In this document: piece by piece, positions 1 to 9,967 of the stretch
Position numbering within the stretch: the first letter of the stretch is position 1
Layout of the letters: each line of letters opens with the position of its first letter
Source: Terana coerulea
Taxonomy: Eukaryota; Basidiomycota; Agaricomycetes; Polyporales; Phanerochaetaceae
Assembly: GCA_024811115.1 (NCBI GenBank)
Contig: JAKOGH010001107.1
Coordinates: 1 to 16,367, forward strand
DNA length: 16,367 nt
Direction: 5' to 3'
Position numbers and translations under genes: made by a program
Notes under the pieces: generated by a model
Seen by the model: only the letters and a program-made list of their open reading frames with translations
Told to the model about the DNA's origin: nothing
Databases searched by the model: none

Positions 1-144
1 ACGAGACTTCTGTACGAAGTCTCAAGCAATACCACGCACTTGGCCGCTTACGTTGCGGCTCCAAGCGGAGAAGGCTTGGAGTACTTAGCCGCCGGTTTGA
101 GTGAGATGCTGAACGACGATGAAACCAGATATTCGCGCGGATGA
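1..144 (+). CDS. C-terminal end of an unidentified gene (partial)
   Basis: The frame starting at base 1 is open for 47 codons and ends in TGA at 142-144. The peptide begins TRLLYEVSSNTTHLAAYV and ends NDDETRYSRG, with a mixed composition typical of a real exon rather than random sequence. No family is recognised and the rest of the gene lies outside the window. It could be the last exon of an upstream member of the F-box-like family that follows, but I see no alignment with the two copies here. The call rests only on the open frame and composition. Confidence 0.35.
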   Translation, partial: TRLLYEVSSNTTHLAAYVAAPSGEGLEYLAAGLSEMLNDDETRYSRG

Positions 145-394
145 CGACCTCACAGTGTCCATTTCGAACCTTCAGAACGCCCTGCCGGCCTGGAAGATGT
201 ACAATCACACGACGTTTAACGTTTATCAAGGACTGCATAGAGGCTGGCTGCCGCCAGCTGCAGCTCACCTTCCCGCGAAGGTATCTGCAGCGGTGCCAAC
301 AGTGCGCGCCACTGTCACTTTCCACGTGGATCGTGACCGCACACCCCGTGACAGTTTCCTCAGCCGGCTGCCAAGCGTTAGCCTACTGCTCAGT

Positions 395-415
395 GCTTCC
401 CATCTTGTCTTAAAC
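395..415 (+). promoter_or_regulatory. Conserved promoter block of F-box copy 1
   Basis: A 21-base block ending TTGTCTTAAAC is identical to 2064-2084 upstream of copy 2, and lies 57 bases before this ATG against 55 in copy 2. The surrounding sequence has diverged more, so the block may contain the core promoter or transcription start. No canonical TATA box is seen. Confidence 0.4.
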
Positions 416-451
416 TCCCACCACGGCCCTTGCTCCTAACTCATATCTACT

Positions 452-1740
452 ATGTCCGCGGCCTCTCTGCCCGAAGAAATCATGCACGAGATCCTGCCGT
501 CCACTCGGGCTGTCCGTCTCCGAAGAGGCGTTCTGCGCGTTCCCGGAGAACGGCATGCCGCGCTGGAAGGACCACCACTACCTGCGCCTCCGCGCGCACC
601 GCCCAGTTCCCTCCCTGCAGGCCGACGTGCTTTTGGTTTGCAAGCGGTGGCTGCGCATTGGCACGCCGGCGTTGTACGAGGGCGTGGTCCTCTCGGCGCC
701 GCAGCACACGCAGGCGGTCGCGGCGCTCCTGAAGGCGAATCCGAACGTTGGGCGGGCGATCAAGCATCTGCGCCTCGAGGGCGGCATGGGCGAGGAGGAT
801 CTTGCCGCCATCGTTGAGCTCGCCCCAAACGTGCATACAGTGTATATCTGTTTGCATGAGTCAGAGTTATGCGATAGCATCACCGGGCTGAAGAAAGCGC
901 TGCCGCTCATGAACCGAAGACGCTCTATTTGCTCTCCCGGGGCCTGGTCACGACAGACAAGACAGTTTTTGAAGCGCAATCATTAATAGAGTCCTGTATT
1001 GCGATATCATGGACGTCCATGGTGAGCGCGATACAGATGATGCTGCGTGTGGATCAAAGGGATGACGTTTATTGCTTCAGATCACCGTGGTGCTACCTAA
1101 ATGGTTCCTGATGACACCTGGCATTGCGAAGGTTTTAGCGCAGGCGCAGGCCCTTACAACGATACACACAGACGGTAGATACCAGCCGTCGGAGTGGATC
1201 CGGCAAGGCCTCATGGCTACCCTCGCTCAGAGCTCAAGTCTACGAGAGATTCGGTGCTTTGGGACTCTTGAGAAGCGCACGATTGACAAGGCGATGGCAA
1301 AGCAAGTGGCGATGGGCAGCCTTTCCCCGATGTCGCCAAGTTGTTCACGTACGTCGAGACTGAACGTGATCGCGAAATGTGGGTTATTATAGTTGTGGTA
1401 CCTCCGCATGCTTTGACGGACTGACGGGATGTGCGGCAGGACAAAAGTGTTCGCACAGATGGTTGGGAGTGAAGACGACGCTGACGAAGAATATTGATGT
1501 AAGCTATACCAATGACTACATACTTGGAGTTGTTGGCTGACATCACTCGTGTTAGAGGCCTCGCTGGTACTATTGTTACATGTCGTCTCCATTTCTTGAG
1601 GCTTCGCGCCGGAAATGCCATACAATTAATTCCTTGAAGCTGCTTTAGGTCTTTCTTCTCAGTAGCCCTATAAAGTCTGATAAAGTACGCAAACCTTCGT
1701 AATACATGCAGCATTGTCTCTACCTGGAGTGAGGATGGGG
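452..1740 (+). pseudogene. F-box-like protein, tandem copy 1 (degraded)
   Basis: The start ATG at 452 opens MSAASLPEEIMHEIL, the usual beginning of an F-box (LPxEIxxEIL). VLLVCKRWLRIGTPALYE follows, the F-box end typical of basidiomycete proteins, then a repeat-like region (AALLKANPNVGRAIKHLRL). F-box proteins usually link substrates to SCF ubiquitin ligases, but the substrate cannot be told. Intron 1 is 1022-1080 (GTGAGC...TTCAG); exon 2 starts ITVVLPKWFLM. Compared with copy 2, the gene has lost about 2 bases near 496-506, one base near 910-918, and has TAA at 1671-1673 where copy 2 has TAC. No single frame covers the protein, so it is called a pseudogene. Downstream exon limits are inferred from alignment to copy 2; the last shared block, STWSED, lies near 1715-1735. 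Confidence 0.75.
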
Positions 1741-2063
1741 GAGGATGTAAGCAAGTACTACTTCAGGTTGGCGCCACCATACCAACATGCTGTGAGCTAC
1801 ACGTTTACTGATGACCGTTACTTTTCTTCGCAAGCCTTGTTTGCCTATTCTTCTTGGTCTACTATGTACCTGCCTCGAGACTACGTCACAACATTACATA
1901 TGAGATCATAGTAATCCCAAGTAATATCTATCAAGCACTACACATTACGGTCATATTCTCGTCGCGGCCCAAGAGACAGATGGGTGCCGGCGCCATCGTC
2001 ACGCGCCACGTGACCAGTGACAGGTACTCCACAGCTTCCGCTCATTCGGGCTTTTACACTTTT
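1741..2063. other. Spacer between the two F-box copies
   Basis: No gene is seen. The last part (about 1985-2063) resembles the region upstream of copy 1 (about 300-394), so the duplicated unit appears to include promoter sequence. Confidence 0.4.
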
Positions 2064-2084
2064 GCTTCCCATCTTGTCTTAAAC
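2064..2084 (+). promoter_or_regulatory. Conserved promoter block of F-box copy 2
   Basis: Identical 21-base partner of 395-415, 55 bases before the ATG at 2119. A possible E-box-like CACGTG is further upstream (2008-2013), but its use is unknown. Confidence 0.4.
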
Positions 2085-2118
2085 CCCCACCACCGCCCTC
2101 GCTCCTCATGTTTTCGCC

Positions 2119-3741
2119 ATGTCCGCGGCGGCTCTACCTGAAGAAATCATCCGCGAGATACTCGCCATCCACCTTGGGCTGTCCGTCTCCGAGGAGGAGT
2201 TCTGCGCGTTCACGCAAAGCGGCTCGCCGCGCCGGATGGACCGCAGCTACCTGCGCGACCACCGTGCGCAGACGCCACCCCGGGCGGATGTGCTCTTGGT
2301 CTGCAAGCGGTGGCTGCGCATCGGCACGCCCATCCTCTACGAGCGCGTGGTCACTCTCGGCGCCGCAGCACACCAAGTCCGTGGCGGCGCTGCTCAAGGC
2401 CAACCCGACCGCTGGGCGGGCGATCAAGTATATGCGCCTCGAGGGCGGCATGGGCCAGAGCCTCGCCACCGTCGCCACGCTCGCACCGCATGTGCACACG
2501 GTGTACATCTGCCTGCACCCGAAGTCGACAGACAGCATCGCCGGGCTGAAGACGGCGCTGGCGCGCATGAACCCGAAGAAGCTCTACGTGCTCTACCAGT
2601 ACATGAACAAGACAAGTGAAGCGGTCGACGAAGCGAAGTCCTTGTTGGAAACCTGCATTGCTGAGTCATGGACGTCCTTGGTAAGCATGGTGCAGTAAAC
2701 CATGTGCATGCTGCAGGGCTGACACCAAGTTCAGGCTACGGTGGTGCTGTACAAATGATTCCGGATGTCTCCCGCCTTTGCGAAGGCACTCGCGCAAGCG
2801 CCTACGCTAACAACCTTACACGTCGACGCGCGCTACCAGCCGTCGGAGTGGATCCGGCAGGGCCTCATGGCGACGATCGCGCAGAGCTCGAGTTTGCGGG
2901 AGATTCGGTGCTTCGGGACCATGGGGAAGCGCAAGATTGACAATGCGATGGCGGAGCAGGTGGCGATGGGGGCCCTGCCTTCCAATTTCGCCAAGTTGTT
3001 CACGTACGTTGAGACTGAACGTGACCATGAAATGTATGACATTATAATTTTGGTCTTTTTACCGTTGATAGACTGACTGGATGTGGGGCAGGACAAAAGT
3101 GTTCGCACGCTGGCAGAGGAGTGGGAGCGAGGATGATGCAGACGGAGAATGTAAGTGGTATCAACGGCGTTATACTTGCAGCTATTGGCTGACATCACTC
3201 ACGTTAGAGGACTCGCTGGTACTATGTCGCACGTCGTCTCCTTTTTTGGGGGCTTTGTACCGAGAACACCCTACGCTTGACCCCTTGAAGTTGCTTGTGT
3301 GGTCGCTTTCTCCTGTCAGCCCTATACAACCTGATAGAGCATGCAAGCCTTCGTAATATGTGCAGCCTTTTCTCTAGCTGGAGTGAAGACGAGGAGGAGG
3401 GTGTAAGTGCTACCTTACTAACCTGCTTTGAACTGCTGACGACCGTCACTCTTAGACTAATAGTAAGAGAAGGTGCTGTAACCCTACACCTAGTCTAGGG
3501 TTACAACCCATTTCGGACACTTACGTCATCACAACTTGGACTTGTCTTTGTGAACCTTGTTTCCTTGTCGGACGTTCATCCCTTTACGGGCAGAGCAAAA
3601 CGCCCTCTCGCCACCTGGAGTGTATTGGACGGCTCCGCACGACGATTGAGGTCATCGAAGCTTGTATGTGTGCCGCAAAGCGCACATTACTACGTCAAAA
3701 ACAAGGGACCTTGCGAGATGCGGGAAGCTTGCTCTTGTGAG
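2119..3741 (+). pseudogene. F-box-like protein, tandem copy 2 (frameshift and nonsense)
   Basis: ATG at 2119 opens MSAAALPEEIIREILAIHLG; VLLVCKRWLRIGTPILYE completes an F-box-like start. An extra A near 2353 shifts the frame relative to copy 1; the sequence continues as SAPQHTKSVAALLKANP in the next frame. Intron 1 is 2681-2734 (GTAAGC...TTCAG). In exon 2, TGA at 2756-2758 replaces the TGG (Trp) of copy 1 within TVVLYK*FRM, followed by well-preserved ALAQAPTLTTLHVDARYQP and KLFTYVETERD. Later shared pieces are a GSEDDAD segment near 3120 and an exon ending SWSEDEEEG near 3405. An intron GTAAGT to CTTAG then leads in phase to an open exon at 3456-3741 containing RTTIEVIEACMCAAKRTLL, stop TGA at 3739-3741; its membership in this gene is inferred. 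Function as for copy 1. Confidence 0.75.
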
Positions 3742-4360
3742 CACGTCGGGGAATACGGTTCCGAGGCGAGGCGTGACCTAGTGCTTCGTAAGTGGTGTAT
3801 TTTTCATACAACTCTTCCCCTATATTTACTGGTGTGGAAGGTTGGATACAAGATGAGTCTTCGGCTCATTCTATACACCTCATGTTCCCGAAGAATGGCT
3901 ATGGCGTGACACCTGGCGTGCTCATGTACTACTCTGCAAGCGACTTCTAGGGTGAAAATCTGCGCTTCGTCTCAATCCGAGCTTGCCATCTGACAATATT
4001 AATATTTCCAGAAGACGGGAGCATTCAGAAACTTCCACAGCCCAACTATGAAGGCAGTTCCTCCACCCGAGTCGTTTCCACCCCAGAACCTTATGTTGGG
4101 TAGTAGCTAGCGCATATCGTCATCATCGGTTGGCCTCATCTAACTCTATCGTCAAGTGAGATACTGATCATACTCTCCATCATTGGACAGTTTGACGGGC
4201 GGAGTGCAGCCGACGAGTGCGATTCTGAATTGTGCCTAACGCCTCCTTTCATTGCTTGGGCCTAGCCCGCCTGCTCCAGCAGGCGTGGACTCGGACGACA
4301 CCGTTCTCCAACACCCTCTTGGAAGCACCATGCCAGCGCCAGGCTCATGAAATATTCGTG
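3742..4360. other. Intergenic region with weak coding traces
   Basis: No gene can be supported. Short readable stretches exist, such as one ending GVTPGVLMYYSASDF just before a TAG near 3950, and a segment after a possible acceptor near 4012 (TGAFRNFHSPTMK). They cannot be joined confidently to each other or to the F-box copy upstream. Confidence 0.3.
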
Positions 4361-4365
4361 CGGAG

Positions 4366-4372
4366 TATAAAA
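4366..4372 (+). promoter_or_regulatory. TATA box of the 4447 gene
   Basis: TATAAAA lies 81 bases before the ATG at 4447. It is followed by a CT-rich leader (about 4390-4434, CCTCACCTCTTCTCTCC), the normal layout of an expressed basidiomycete promoter. Confidence 0.7.
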
Positions 4373-4446
4373 CAGCGTCCCTGGTCCCCTCGCTTGGCCC
4401 TCACCTCTTCTCTCCTTTCCTTCGCTTCGCAACAAACAACTTGAAG

Positions 4447-7142
4447 ATGTTTGCCGTTCGGAGAGCTGCAACTTCCGCACTCTTAGGAGAGGCACCCTCC
4501 ACGAAGGCCCTTGCAGTGGAGCATGCTGACTTCACAGCCGACCGGTTCGAGGCGCCTAGTGCCGACACAGCCAACAAAGTAGAAATTAGCTTCTTGCAAC
4601 GGACTCCCGATCTTCCTCTCCCTGCGGCTGGGGCGCCCGCTTTCCTAATCCCTGTCAAGGTGAAACCGGACAGATGCTACACACAGATCCACGCCAGTCT
4701 GTACCGTACCTCCGCAATTTTGCTTCTGCAAAACATCCTCTTCCTGCTGCGAGTGAACAGTACGTCGCCTCTCCATTGATGTGATCGCTGTTGGCTGATC
4801 CAGAGGTCGTAGCTTGGAAGGTCAAGTATGAGCGAGACAAGGCGTTCACCCGAAAGCTGCAGCTCCCGTACTGTAAGTCCTATTTCGCTGACACCGATTC
4901 CCCCATCTAATTGGCGATTGGCGTAGTCTCACTCGTGCCCAATGACGAACTGCGGGCGACGTTAGACGCAGTCATCGACGAGATATTTAGCGACATGAAA
5001 ACCGAAGATGTTGGAAGTCTCGTCTCGGTCGGCAAAGCGGTCGTAGACAAGCTCCTTGCCGCGTACGACGCTCATGCAGTGGAAGATGGGCTCGACCAGT
5101 TGTTTGAGTTCAACGCCAACTCGATGAAGCTCTGTGGCTATGAGAAATATTTTCAGCCGAAAGGTACGTTTGCTTTTATCCTTACCAGAGAAACATTTCG
5201 GCTGATCTCTTGTCACAGATGACCAGCCGTACCCTGTATTTACCTTGACAATCAAGCGGAGCTCTGGGCAGATAACTATTAGCTGGCCCAGTTCTTACGG
5301 AGAAGACTTTATCGGCGCCATTGCCCAGTCCATCAGCAACCTCTCCGAGAACGAGGTTGATCCCACCTTCGACGATTACATCGTGAGCATCCAACATTAT
5401 GCATCGACGGTGTCGTCGCTGATGCTTGCTCTCGCAGGCGTATCATATCGCTTACCAAATGCTCTATCAAGGACGCGGACGATTCGACCCACATGATGCA
5501 CGCTTCTTGGGCACCGTGGGGTTCCGCAAAGACACCCAGACGTACTGCAGCCTGACCGATCCCGGCGACGGCCACGTTTTCGGCACGACCCGCAAGGCGA
5601 AGTGGATGAGAGGTGCCATCGTGCATGTCGAACGTACGCCTCGGCACGCTCTTCCCGGCTTCGTTGCTGACGTCTGTTTTGTAGACCTTGAGCGCCCTCT
5701 GCCGGCGGACCGCCAAGACATCGAGTCGTACCGCATCCCGTCCGTGTTCGACTTCGCGCGCGTCCGCCTGCACACGGGCGCCATTGCGCCGAACACGAGC
5801 TTCGTCGGGCGCCCCTTCCACGACAGCAAGGACAATATGTTTGAAAAGGACTTCATCAAGCTCGTCGGCACGATTGCTGCTGCGACCACCGGCATCTTCC
5901 AGCTTGGCGCGGCTGAGTGCAAGATTGCAATGGATGGTCTCACGACGAAGCAGATGGTGGCTTATATGCGTGCCATCGCTGGTGAGATGTCCTTTAAGCT
6001 ACACTCTGGTGTGCGAAGCTTACACTCCACCGCCACAGGCAACTGTCTTCGTATTCCGGGGAGGCAATATCTCTCCGCCGCGTTCAACTTGAACAGCAAG
6101 TTCATCGACAACCTGGAAGACGCACCCGCCGACGGCCAAAGGATCTCCCTGAACTTCAAGGCCGAGGGCTGGAAGAACATGTCCGCGGAAGACAAAGAAG
6201 GGATCCGCAACACGCGCCTGCGCATCGCGCTTCGTGCGATCCAGGTCGTCCTCCAGGGCGGCTTCGACAAGGTCACCGTGGACGGCGCGGCCGACTTCTA
6301 CCCGAGCACCGTGCTCCTCGACCAGCTGGGGCTCCGGCAGTCCCTCGAGTGGGTGCACGAGGCGCACTCGGCCGGGCTGACGACGTACATGTCTGCCGGG
6401 TTCAAGTTCGACGACATCGGTCCGGCCGTCTACACCGGCGTCGATGGGATTGGTATCGGTGGGGCGCAGATTTTGCGGTACATGGACCATATTACTGGTG
6501 CCCACGGCCCATTCGTGAGTTGCGCTTTCGTCGGTTTCTTGCACGAGTTCTCATGACCGGTACCGTTTAGACCGAGGAGAACCTGGACAAGATCCTCAGC
6601 ACGCGTGACGCGGCCGCCGAGAGCTCCCGCGGACGAGCGGCGCACCTCCTCGCGCGCTTGGACCAGATGTTCTTCGAGGGCACGATCACTCCCAATGGAG
6701 AGCTTCTCCGCAAGCAACTATTCACCACCCTCCGGGAATCGCTGCACAACGAATATCTGCTGGAAAGGACAAGTGGCCGCCCGTCGACAGGCTCGACGAG
6801 CTGCTCGACGCCGCCGAGGCCCGCGCGACGCTGGCCGCTGGAGACGACGGAGAGCGGCCGTGGCTCGGACGCGCCCGGCGCCTGCTGAGCGTGCAGAAGC
6901 AGGAGGCGGCGCTCTATCGCCTGTCGGTCAAGAAAGTTCAAGACGTAGACGCCAAGTGGGATCGCTTCGTCGGAGTGCTGAAGACGCTGGTGGAGAGCAG
7001 AGACGAGCTGGGCATCCATGCGTACTCTCTGTCCAACCCGTGGCTGGAGTTCCGCGAGGCAGCCGCCGGCCCCCGAGCGTTCGGGACCATGGGTATCACC
7101 TTGAAGGTCACCCCACCCTCTATCCCGACCAATAAGTCTTGA
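4447..7142 (+). CDS. Uncharacterised eight-exon protein, possible TIM-barrel C-terminal half; one frameshift
   Basis: The start is ATG 4447 (AAG before it), after a TATA box. Exons inferred from splice sites and phase: 4447-4759, 4804-4872, 4927-5163, 5219-5382, 5438-5633, 5685-5981, 6039-6514, 6571-7142; introns are 44-57 bp. All junctions keep frame until GGAAAGG at 6762-6768, where one base is missing: the frame changes from NEYLLER to KDKWPPVDRLDELLDAAEA. Allowing one A there gives exactly 775 codons with stop, about 774 aa. I do not recognise the family. Residues encoded near 6270-6480 (KVTVDGAADFYP, GLTTYMSAGFKFDDIGPAV, GVDGIGIGGAQIL) have the alternating strand-loop pattern and Gly-rich end of a phosphate-binding TIM barrel, faintly like MfnB/UPF0264 proteins. 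This is a resemblance only. No signal peptide or clear membrane segment is seen. A sequencing error is as likely as a real mutation. Confidence 0.8.
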
Positions 7143-7740
7143 CGTCCTGTCTGACCTCTGTATTGACTGTGTAGCGCACCAATAAGAATTACATGAGTAA
7201 CTTGGACTGTTGGATAGGAAACACATGCAAAGAAGATTATGAAGTCAGCGAACATTGGTCTCGGCGACTTCCGAGCGCCACAACGCGCCTCAATATGCAA
7301 ACACTGAGGGAGATTGTGGGATGTAATCACGGACTGCGTCTCACTAGAAAGCTCAATTAAATAACAAATCTCAATTCAGTAATCAAGACAGATACAACTT
7401 CATACATAGCCCGAGATACCGCACTGGAGCCTTCACATAATGTTGTCATATCCGCAGTCCACGCGGGTTGACCCGCCATTTCGCTGTCTGCCTCGCGGCA
7501 ACTACTTATGTCACGGTGGTCCAGCGACGGCACCTCCGCTATGGTAATCGCATCAGCATGTGTATCGGCATATCATTCCATCGTCTGGGTAGTATCCAGT
7601 GAGTGTATAGCTCGGTATAAGTACGGCCTGATTACGCACCTCGTGTAGTTCTTGAATCTATGCCCAAGATCTCGACAGAATGCTCAAAGTTCTGAAACCG
7701 GACATACAATAAGTGGCCGTGCACGGTAAGGGGTATATGT
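7143..7740. other. Convergent intergenic region
   Basis: Lies between the 3' ends of the + strand 4447 gene and the - strand DUF6533 gene, so it should hold both terminators. No gene or clear repeat is seen. AATAAA-like poly(A) signals are not convincing. Confidence 0.5.
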
Positions 7741-9392
7741 TCAGTACTTGCCTATGTTAGTTGCGCTGACAGCTGTGGGGCCTAAGGCATAATCAGCGTA
7801 CAAAATGATTGCATGTGAGGATATAGGGATACCTAGCTCCCCTTCCGGAAGACATGTTTGATCTTGACCTGACAGTACGCCTTTTACCGTGGTCTTCGTT
7901 GAGTTGGCGAATTGAACGGTGGTCAGTCTTTTGGAATTACATGACCCATTGCCAGCAGAATACTCTTGAGCTTCGGTTGCAAACAAGTGTTGTCGAAGAT
8001 TCAACATAAGGCGAGCAATGAGGATCTGGGGCTTTAGAACATCGGTGAAGCTAAGAGTATGTGCATGTGATATAACATAACACCTACTAAGCTTTGGACA
8101 ATAGGCGTTATGATGCCAATGCCCTACATTAAGATTTCAATAGGAAGTCTCTGTTGCGATTCAGGGCAAGCTCTTACCGATTTCACAGCAACCATATGTG
8201 CAATATTCATGAAGAGCATCAGCCTGTAACTTAGTTATTGTTTATCCAGCGGCAGAGTAACGTGAAATCTCACTCACGAAAAGTACCAGGTACCTGTTGA
8301 CCTTTACATGAGTACAGATTCCACCAAAGAAACATTACGCTCACCGTCGCGCAGTAAGCATGCGGAGATTGAAACCCGAGCCATATGAAGCCGGGCTTCC
8401 TCCCGCCATTGGCGGTACGTTCTGTGCCACACAAAGGCGAGGACCGTAGCATCTAAGACAATCTGAGATCCGCGGGTGACATAAATAACTACATTATTAA
8501 AATTAGCTTGCCATTGGCGCAAATGTTGGGCACGTACGGCTATGAAATGAGTCAGCTGTCTGCCACATGACGGTGAAACGAAGCAGTCCTATCGTACTTC
8601 TGGTATTTTCCGAAGTGATATGTAATGCAACAATGCAATCGTTTAACGGCGGCCCTGTCAATGTCATGGTAGCTCCAAGAACGTCATACTGTCAGTTTTG
8701 TTCAGGCATTCAATCTACGACAGTGCGACAGTGAATTGAGCTTACGATATCCATGACTACTGGAACCAGACCCAGCGCAAAAATGACTCCGAAGAGAGTA
8801 TGACTCCTATGCCAGAGAGTGGATGCCCGCAAAGCGGAAAACACTGGAAACTGAATGTAATAAGTGCATCGTTTAACAGAACACCGGCTACTTACGGGCG
8901 GTCTGAACATAACCTGTATATACCAGTGATTGCAAAGCAAGAAAATATGGCAGCACACTGTTAAGTACGCATCAAGGACAGCCTATATTTGTGAAGTTCT
9001 GATACTCACCACACTTGTGGAGAGGACGGTACAACGGCCAGCAGTGCAGCTGCCACATAGCACCATCTTGTAGAGAGCAAAGAAAGGAGGTAGCCTTCAA
9101 TGGTCGTCTCCACGCCAACTTGACTTCTTCATCAAATGTTATTGCGTATTCATACAGGGCGAAGGCTAATGGTTGGTCATAAGAGCTATATTCAGTCATA
9201 CCGTACAGTAGGTTTCTCACTGAAAGCAGCAGCAGAAGCGTAAGTTCCATCCCGTCTATACAAAAAGGATTTTAGTCATCAATGTTGCTGCCATAAATGG
9301 TATGACCACAAGACTTACGCCTCGCTGATCAGCTGAAGAGAAAGTAGGCCAGGTTCACTTAGCACTGGTGAGCTGTCTGACTTGGTAGACAT
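7741..9392 (-). CDS. DUF6533-type multi-pass membrane protein, ten exons, one frameshift
   Basis: Exons on the - strand, from splice sites and phase: 9392-9319, 9255-9221, 9165-9010, 8957-8896, 8843-8746, 8688-8538, 8488-8345, 8293-8278, 8223-8178, 8025-7741. The protein would be about 355 aa, usual for this basidiomycete family. Family marks: FALYEYAITFDEEVKLAWRR (DUF6533 core), TRWCYVAAALLAVVPSSPQ, FSALRASTLWHR, hydrophobic FGVIFALGLVPVVMDI, IVLDATVLAFVWHRTYRQW, ACLLRDG then TWYF, and a late ARLMLNLRQ. These fit a membrane protein with about seven segments; its molecular role is unknown. One base is missing at a T run (9079-9081): the frame passes from KATSF to LLSTRWCY. The last intron (8177-8026) is longer than the rest and its acceptor is the least certain. 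The ATG directly abuts the inverted repeat of the neighbouring mobile element, so the native promoter is separated from the gene. Confidence 0.8.
8278..8293 (-). other. 16-nt micro-exon of the DUF6533 gene
   Basis: Sixteen bases flanked by AG (upstream, CAACAG) and GT (downstream, GTGAGT) supply TWYF and parts of two adjoining codons. They complete the conserved LLRDG-T-x-YF motif that spans exons 7-9, with both phases matching. Confidence 0.65.
9391..9392. repeat. Possible target-site duplication AT (left)
   Basis: AT directly outside the left inverted repeat, matched by AT at 11178-11179 outside the right one. Two bases could match by chance. Joining the flanks across one AT restores the DUF6533 start codon. 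Confidence 0.45.
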
Positions 9393-9437
9393 CAGGGAAA
9401 ACCTCCCAAGCTAATTAGGTCTAAAATAGGTCTATTT
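9393..9437 (+). repeat. Left terminal inverted repeat
   Basis: Starts CAGGGAAAACCTCC, then a variable 4 bases, CTAATTAG, and an AAATAGG heptamer (9424-9430). Read on the - strand it runs straight into the ATG of the DUF6533 gene. Confidence 0.85.
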
Positions 9438-9571
9438 TACCTATACTTCCTATTGCGGACTATACCAGTTATCAGATCACTAAATTTTGACTAATTCTCA
9501 CCTCTTGTACTCACGCAGCTATTTCACCCACTCCGCAGCTATTAGAGCTTAATGAAATATTGCGACTATCC

Positions 9572-9606
9572 ATGAAAATGTAAAAAAATTCATGAAAATG
9601 TAAGAA
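9572..9606. repeat. Short tandem repeat inside the element
   Basis: CATGAAAATGTAA occurs twice about 20 bases apart, separated by a run of A. It lies in the AT-rich left part of the element; no function is evident. Confidence 0.5.
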
Positions 9607-9784
9607 CACAGCTACATGGAAGGTGGAATAGCATCGCTTACTGAATGTTGCAGATGCCCTTTGCCAGGATTTTGCTCGTGGGTTGGCGCTTCGGCAAATG
9701 CCGGATTACCTCATCAGCTCCACTGCTGCGCAGCCTAGAGTCGCAAGACTTCGCAGAGGTTTTCTCTCTCTCCTACCACCACCA

Positions 9785-9865
9785 TGTCTTTGAGTACACA
9801 CAGTCCGAAGGCGCACTCCTCTTATCTGTTGGCAACGCGCAACGTCGTCCACGTGCCGTAGGGTT
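9785..9865 (+). other. Possible captured leader and short ORF in the element
   Basis: A CT-rich tract (TTTTCTCTCTCTCCTACC) runs into ATG at 9785, which opens MSLSTHSPKAHSSYLLATRN and stops at TAG after about 26 codons. The layout looks like the 5' end of a basidiomycete gene, so a captured leader is possible. The peptide matches no family I know. Confidence 0.3.
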
Positions 9866-9967
9866 TCACTGCACAGTGAGACAGCATAAGCAAGACACAG
9901 GTGAGTGACACACTCTACAACTGTGGCATGGTATGCGGGATCGGTCAGCGTGTATAGCTGAGAGAAG

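Noticed and set aside
5426..6556. Single uninterrupted + strand ORF of 376 codons as a gene by itself
   Set aside because: It reads through two introns whose lengths are multiples of three (5634-5684 and 5982-6038) and a third partly; splice sites and upstream exons show it is the middle of the 4447 gene.
8843..8957. A second frameshift in the DUF6533 gene between exons 4 and 5
   Set aside because: It disappears when the acceptor TTTCCAG (exon start 8843) is used instead of CATTCAG seven bases upstream.
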